A stretch of DNA of 47,183 bases from Peptostreptococcaceae bacterium (lineage in GTDB: Bacteria; Bacillota; Clostridia; Peptostreptococcales; Acidaminobacteraceae). Below, in pieces: positions 45,078-47,183 of the stretch. The DNA is taken from the NCBI GenBank assembly GCA_027064135.1, contig JAMOQG010000127.1:1-47183 (forward strand), given 5' to 3'. Position 1 is the stretch's first letter. The number at the start of each line of letters is the position of its first letter. A program made the position numbers and the translations under genes. The notes beneath the pieces are model-generated. The model searched no databases. It saw nothing but the letters and a program-made list of their open reading frames with translations, and was not told the DNA's origin.

Positions 45078-47183
45078 CTATTGTTCTAATGGAATAAATC
45101 CATGTGTTGCAGCTTCTATTGCTCCATATGCCCAAAATTCTGATAAAACGTCTGTAAACGATGGTAATTCATTAATATAATTCTCTCTATCGATTACTCT
45201 ATTTACCATTATTACCAATTCTGAACGTTTTGTCTTATCATTTGGCCTAAAAGATCCATCTATAAATCCAACACTAACACCTGCATTATAGAATCTGTTA
45301 ATATGACTTTGGGCCCAATGTCCATCAATATCGTTATATGTCGCAGGGGTATTATCAATTTCAATTCCCTTTATTTCCCAATATTTTGAGAATACTGCTG
45401 CTATTTCAGCATGTGAAATAGATTGATTAGGTTTAAAACTTCCATCTTCATATCCATTAAATACACCAATTTGAGATACTGCCTGAATATAATTAAAATA
45501 CCATTTATCAGAAGTTACATCCGAATAGATTTGTTCTCCTGGATTACTAACATCTAATTTCAAGATTCTTGCTAAAATAGTAGCCATTTCAGCTCTTGTA
45601 ATCTCTTTATCAGATCTAAATGTTTTATCTGGGTAACCAAGAATATAAGCGTCAAGAAATTCTATTGTTCCTAAAGGAACAATATCTGTTTCAATAAGAA
45701 TCATCTCATCTATTCCAGCATCTTTATTAACTCCTCCACTTAACGGAACTTCATTTGCATCATCTGGAATTATAATAGATTCTTCTACTTCAACAATTAC
45801 TGTACCTCTATCTTCTTCTTTTTTATCATTTTTTACAGTATAGTAAAAATATGCTCTTCCTACAAAATCTTTATCAGGAGTAAATATAATTGAATTTTCA
45901 TCAATTTTTACACTTCCACTTGCTCCATTTTTTACTGAAACAAACTCATCAGCATCTTTATCATTTTCCATTAACTTTTCTTTACTAACTGTTAACACTT
46001 GATTTTTTAAAGTATTTAAATTATCAGTAACTGCCTTTATAGACTTATTACTTGGTGGTACATATCCACCACCGCCAGTTGATCCACCAGTATTTCCACC
46101 AGTTGATCCTCCAGTATTTGTTTCTTTTACTGTTACTGTTCTTATTACTTCTACATTGTTTCTATCTGTGTCTGTTACTTCATATTTTACAGTATATCTT
46201 CCAACTGTATTTTCATCTACTGTTCCTGTTATTACTATTTTATTTGTTATATCTCCATCTTCATTGTCTGTTGCTGTTACTCCGTCTGATTCATTAAATG
46301 AACTTCCTTTTTCTATTGTTACATTTGTAGCTCCTTCTATTACTGGTAGTTCATTTGTTGTTACTGTGATATCAAATGTTATTGATGATTCATTTCCTGA
46401 TTCATCTGTTGCTTTTACTGTTACTGTTTTTGTACCTAATTCAGTTGGTGTTCCTTCTATCTTAGTTGTTGTTTCGTTATAAGTTAAACCTGAAGGTAAA
46501 TCAGTAACTACTACTGTAACATTTGATTCATCTGTTACTTCTATTTCTATTGGTGTTATTGTTTCATTTACTGGAACTGTTTTATCATTAATTGCTTTTA
46601 TTTCTGGTTTTGTTGTATCTTCTACTGTTACTGTTCTTATTACTTCTACAGTATTTCCATCTGTATCTGTTACTTTATATGTCACAGTTTGAGATCCAAC
46701 TGCATTTTCATCTACTGTTCCTGTTATTACTATTTCAGATGTTATTACTCCATCTTCATTGTCTGTTGCTGTTACTCCGTCTGATTCATTAAATGAACTT
46801 CCTTTTTCTATTGTTACATTTGTAGCTCCTTCTATTACTGGTAGTTCATTTGTTGTTACTGTGATATCAAATGTTATTGATGATTCATTTCCTGATTCAT
46901 CTGTTGCTTTTACTGTTACTGTTTTTGTACCTAATTCAGTTGGTGTTCCTTCTATCTTAGTTGTTGTTTCGTTATAAGTTAAACCTGAAGGTAAATCAGT
47001 AACTACTACTGTAACATTTGATTCATCTGTTACTTCTATTTCTATTGGTGTTATTGTTTCATTTACTGGAACTGTTTTATCATTAATTGCTTTTATTTCT
47101 GGTTTTGTTGTATCTTCTACTGTTACTGTTCTTATTACTTCTACAGTATTTCCATCTGTATCTGTTACTTTATATGTCACAGT
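45078..47183 (-). CDS. SLH-domain surface protein with Ig-like repeats (5' end cut by window edge)
   Basis: At least 701 codons of the C-terminal part are present; the true start lies beyond the right edge. The visible order is: 165-residue repeats made of an Ig/cadherin-like unit (DTTKPEIKAINDKTVPVNET) and a DUF5011-like unit (VTIEKGSSFNESDGVTATDN); a Gly/Ser/Thr linker near residue 355; a unit with LTVSKEKLMENDKDAD; then three SLH domains from about residue 515 (GYPDKTFRSDKEITRAEMA, GYEDGSFKPNQSISHAEIA, GFIDGSFRPNDKTKRSEL). SLH domains bind pyruvylated cell wall polymers, so the protein should sit on the cell surface, possibly as an adhesin. Confidence 0.93.
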   Translation of the reverse strand, partial: TVTYKVTDTDGNTVEVIRTVTVEDTTKPEIKAINDKTVPVNETITPIEIEVTDESNVTVVVTDLPSGLTYNETTTKIEGTPTELGTKTVTVKATDESGNESSITFDITVTTNELPVIEGATNVTIEKGSSFNESDGVTATDNEDGVITSEIVITGTVDENAVGSQTVTYKVTDTDGNTVEVIRTVTVEDTTKPEIKAINDKTVPVNETITPIEIEVTDESNVTVVVTDLPSGLTYNETTTKIEGTPTELGTKTVTVKATDESGNESSITFDITVTTNELPVIEGATNVTIEKGSSFNESDGVTATDNEDGDITNKIVITGTVDENTVGRYTVKYEVTDTDRNNVEVIRTVTVKETNTGGSTGGNTGGSTGGGGYVPPSNKSIKAVTDNLNTLKNQVLTVSKEKLMENDKDADEFVSVKNGASGSVKIDENSIIFTPDKDFVGRAYFYYTVKNDKKEEDRGTVIVEVEESIIIPDDANEVPLSGGVNKDAGIDEMILIETDIVPLGTIEFLDAYILGYPDKTFRSDKEITRAEMATILARILKLDVSNPGEQIYSDVTSDKWYFNYIQAVSQIGVFNGYEDGSFKPNQSISHAEIAAVFSKYWEIKGIEIDNTPATYNDIDGHWAQSHINRFYNAGVSVGFIDGSFRPNDKTKRSELVIMVNRVIDRENYINELPSFTDVLSEFWAYGAIEAATHGFIPLEQ
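46190..47183 (-). repeat. 495-bp tandem repeat inside the surface protein gene
   Basis: The sequence repeats with a 495-base (165-codon) period: for example, the same block begins at 46606 and 47101. From about 46300 onward the copies look identical by eye, while the copy nearest the 3' end of the gene differs in its last 150 bases or so. Confidence 0.9.

Noticed and set aside
46052-46977. Leucine- and valine-rich plus-strand frames within the surface protein gene
   Set aside because: They repeat with the same 495-base period as the real gene and are only its complement.

Overview
The window is AT-rich DNA from a low-GC Gram-positive anaerobe. It carries a selenocysteine-containing glycine reductase operon under a tandem glycine riboswitch, a FapR-controlled type II fatty acid operon, late cobalamin synthesis genes and an SLH-domain surface protein. 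Together these point to an amino-acid-fermenting (Stickland-type) member of the Clostridia/Tissierellia. No rRNA or tRNA gene was recognised, so the species is not assigned.

Layout. 1-404: start of a Phd/YefM-like antitoxin domain fused to a Uma2-like nuclease domain, cut by the window edge. 405-748: decayed sequence. 801-6680: fapR-plsX-fabH-fabD-fabG-acpP-fabF, with a promoter and FapR operator in front and a terminator behind. 6755-7561: yceD-rpmF with its own promoter. 7569-10220: acetate kinase and the CCA-adding enzyme. 10388-12355: a chemoreceptor carrying the dCache amino-acid-binding signature. 12404-20353: promoter, tandem glycine riboswitch with terminator, then grdX-trxB-trxA-grdE-grdA-grdB-grdC-grdD. 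grdA and grdB are each interrupted by one in-frame UGA, read here as selenocysteine. 20592-24104: degV, a Na/Pi cotransporter, trmL and a CheX-like phosphatase. 24167-36553: one tightly packed minus-strand run of pilZ, nth, a large FtsA-like ATPase, a DUF2225 protein, cobU-cobS-cobC-cbiA-cbiP-cbiB-cobD, uppP and a DUF362 ferredoxin. 36624-41038 (plus strand): a MATE transporter, a receptor kinase-like protein lacking its phospho-accepting His, and an MFS transporter whose ribosome-binding site lies in a terminator-like hairpin. 41056-43650: pgeF, a metallo-beta-lactamase protein and an M42 peptidase. 43713-44244: two tandem copies of an apparently structured non-coding RNA, each followed by a terminator. 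44283-47183: a UPF0489 protein and the C-terminal part of a repeat-rich SLH surface protein.

How the parts fit. Glycine binding to the riboswitch should allow transcription of the reductase operon. TrxB and TrxA pass electrons from NADPH to selenoprotein A. Protein B (GrdB/GrdE) activates glycine, and protein C (GrdC/GrdD) releases acetyl phosphate, which the nearby acetate kinase can turn into ATP. GrdC and GrdD are distant relatives of FabH and PlsX, so the window holds both the lipid-synthesis and the energy-yielding version of the same enzyme pair.

The best candidate for something undescribed is the tandem ~210-nt RNA at 43.7-44.2 kb. Its long closing helix is kept by a compensatory change between copies. 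Other candidates are the Phd-Uma2 fusion, the extended FtsA-like protein and the His-less kinase.
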